Below, piece by piece: positions 63,853 to 64,000 of a DNA stretch of 64,000 nt. Every line of letters begins with the position of its first letter. The stretch's first letter is position 1. The position numbers and the translations under genes are program-made. The notes beneath the pieces were generated by a model that was not told where the DNA came from, searched no databases, and was given only the letters and a program-made list of their open reading frames with translations. The stretch spans positions 29,050,240 to 29,114,239 of the forward strand of contig NC_063065.1 of the NCBI RefSeq assembly GCF_018812025.1, given 5' to 3'. This DNA comes from Megalobrama amblycephala (Eukaryota; Chordata; Actinopteri; Cypriniformes; Xenocyprididae).

Positions 63853-64000
63853 ACCATCATATTATTATTTGATCATTGGAGTACCATTGTAAATACCACA
63901 ATATTTGAATATGCTAATCATACAATACAGTGGTATCTGGTATTTTCACTCTACCATGTCACAGTGCTTTAGGGGTAAAAAATCTATTAAATTTAAAGTC
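63331..64000. other. intron 5, unassigned, to the window end
   Basis: Ordinary sequence with an A run at 63819-63847. No further feature seen. Confidence 0.55.

Overview
This is a vertebrate nuclear window, almost certainly from a cyprinid-type teleost. It holds three small coding exons in very long introns that are full of fish-type DNA transposons, foldback MITEs, L2-like LINE tails and microsatellites. There are no operons, prokaryotic signals, tRNA or rRNA genes, or CRISPR arrays. The only protein-coding gene I can support is pard3 (Par-3 polarity scaffold, the PARD3/pard3a type rather than PARD3B), on the + strand. Exons lie at 3784-3967, 32752-32918 and 44984-45121. They join in frame (phase 1, then phase 0) into 163 codons of the segment between the N-terminal oligomerisation domain and PDZ1. 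By comparison with vertebrate PARD3 they are probably coding exons 3, 4 and 5. The earlier exons and the PDZ domains lie outside the window.

Layout: 1-3783 is the end of intron 2, with a degenerate GATTCT-type minisatellite interrupted by a Harbinger-like MITE, and copy 1 of an interspersed repeat called R1 here. Intron 3 (3968-32751, 28.8 kb) holds a larger array of the same minisatellite, a TG/TA microsatellite, several inverted-repeat transposons, a nested piggyBac-like pair with a foldback MITE inside, Tc1/mariner relics, further foldback MITEs, R1 copy 2 and an isolated palindrome. Intron 4 (32919-44983, 12.1 kb) holds a three-level nest (MITE, hAT, L2 LINE), a second hAT nest that carries repeated CTCF-like motifs, and a foldback MITE ending about 40 bp before exon 5. 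Intron 5 (45122 to the window end) holds a TIR-bounded 21-bp minisatellite, two hAT elements, another foldback MITE, a rearranged Ty3/gypsy-type retroelement, a Harbinger MITE with a Myb-like relic, and a G/T-rich tract.

Adding the spans listed here, recognisable repeats cover about 25 kb of the 64 kb. Family names rest on terminal repeats, target-site duplications and remembered motifs, not on database searches. I found no undescribed multi-gene system. The strongest structural oddity is the retroelement at 55539-56401: its right end is an inverted copy of its own LTR start, and it is flanked by an apparent 5-bp target duplication. The CTCF-like array and the TE-crowded, frame-neutral exon 5 with a weak donor are the other main leads.
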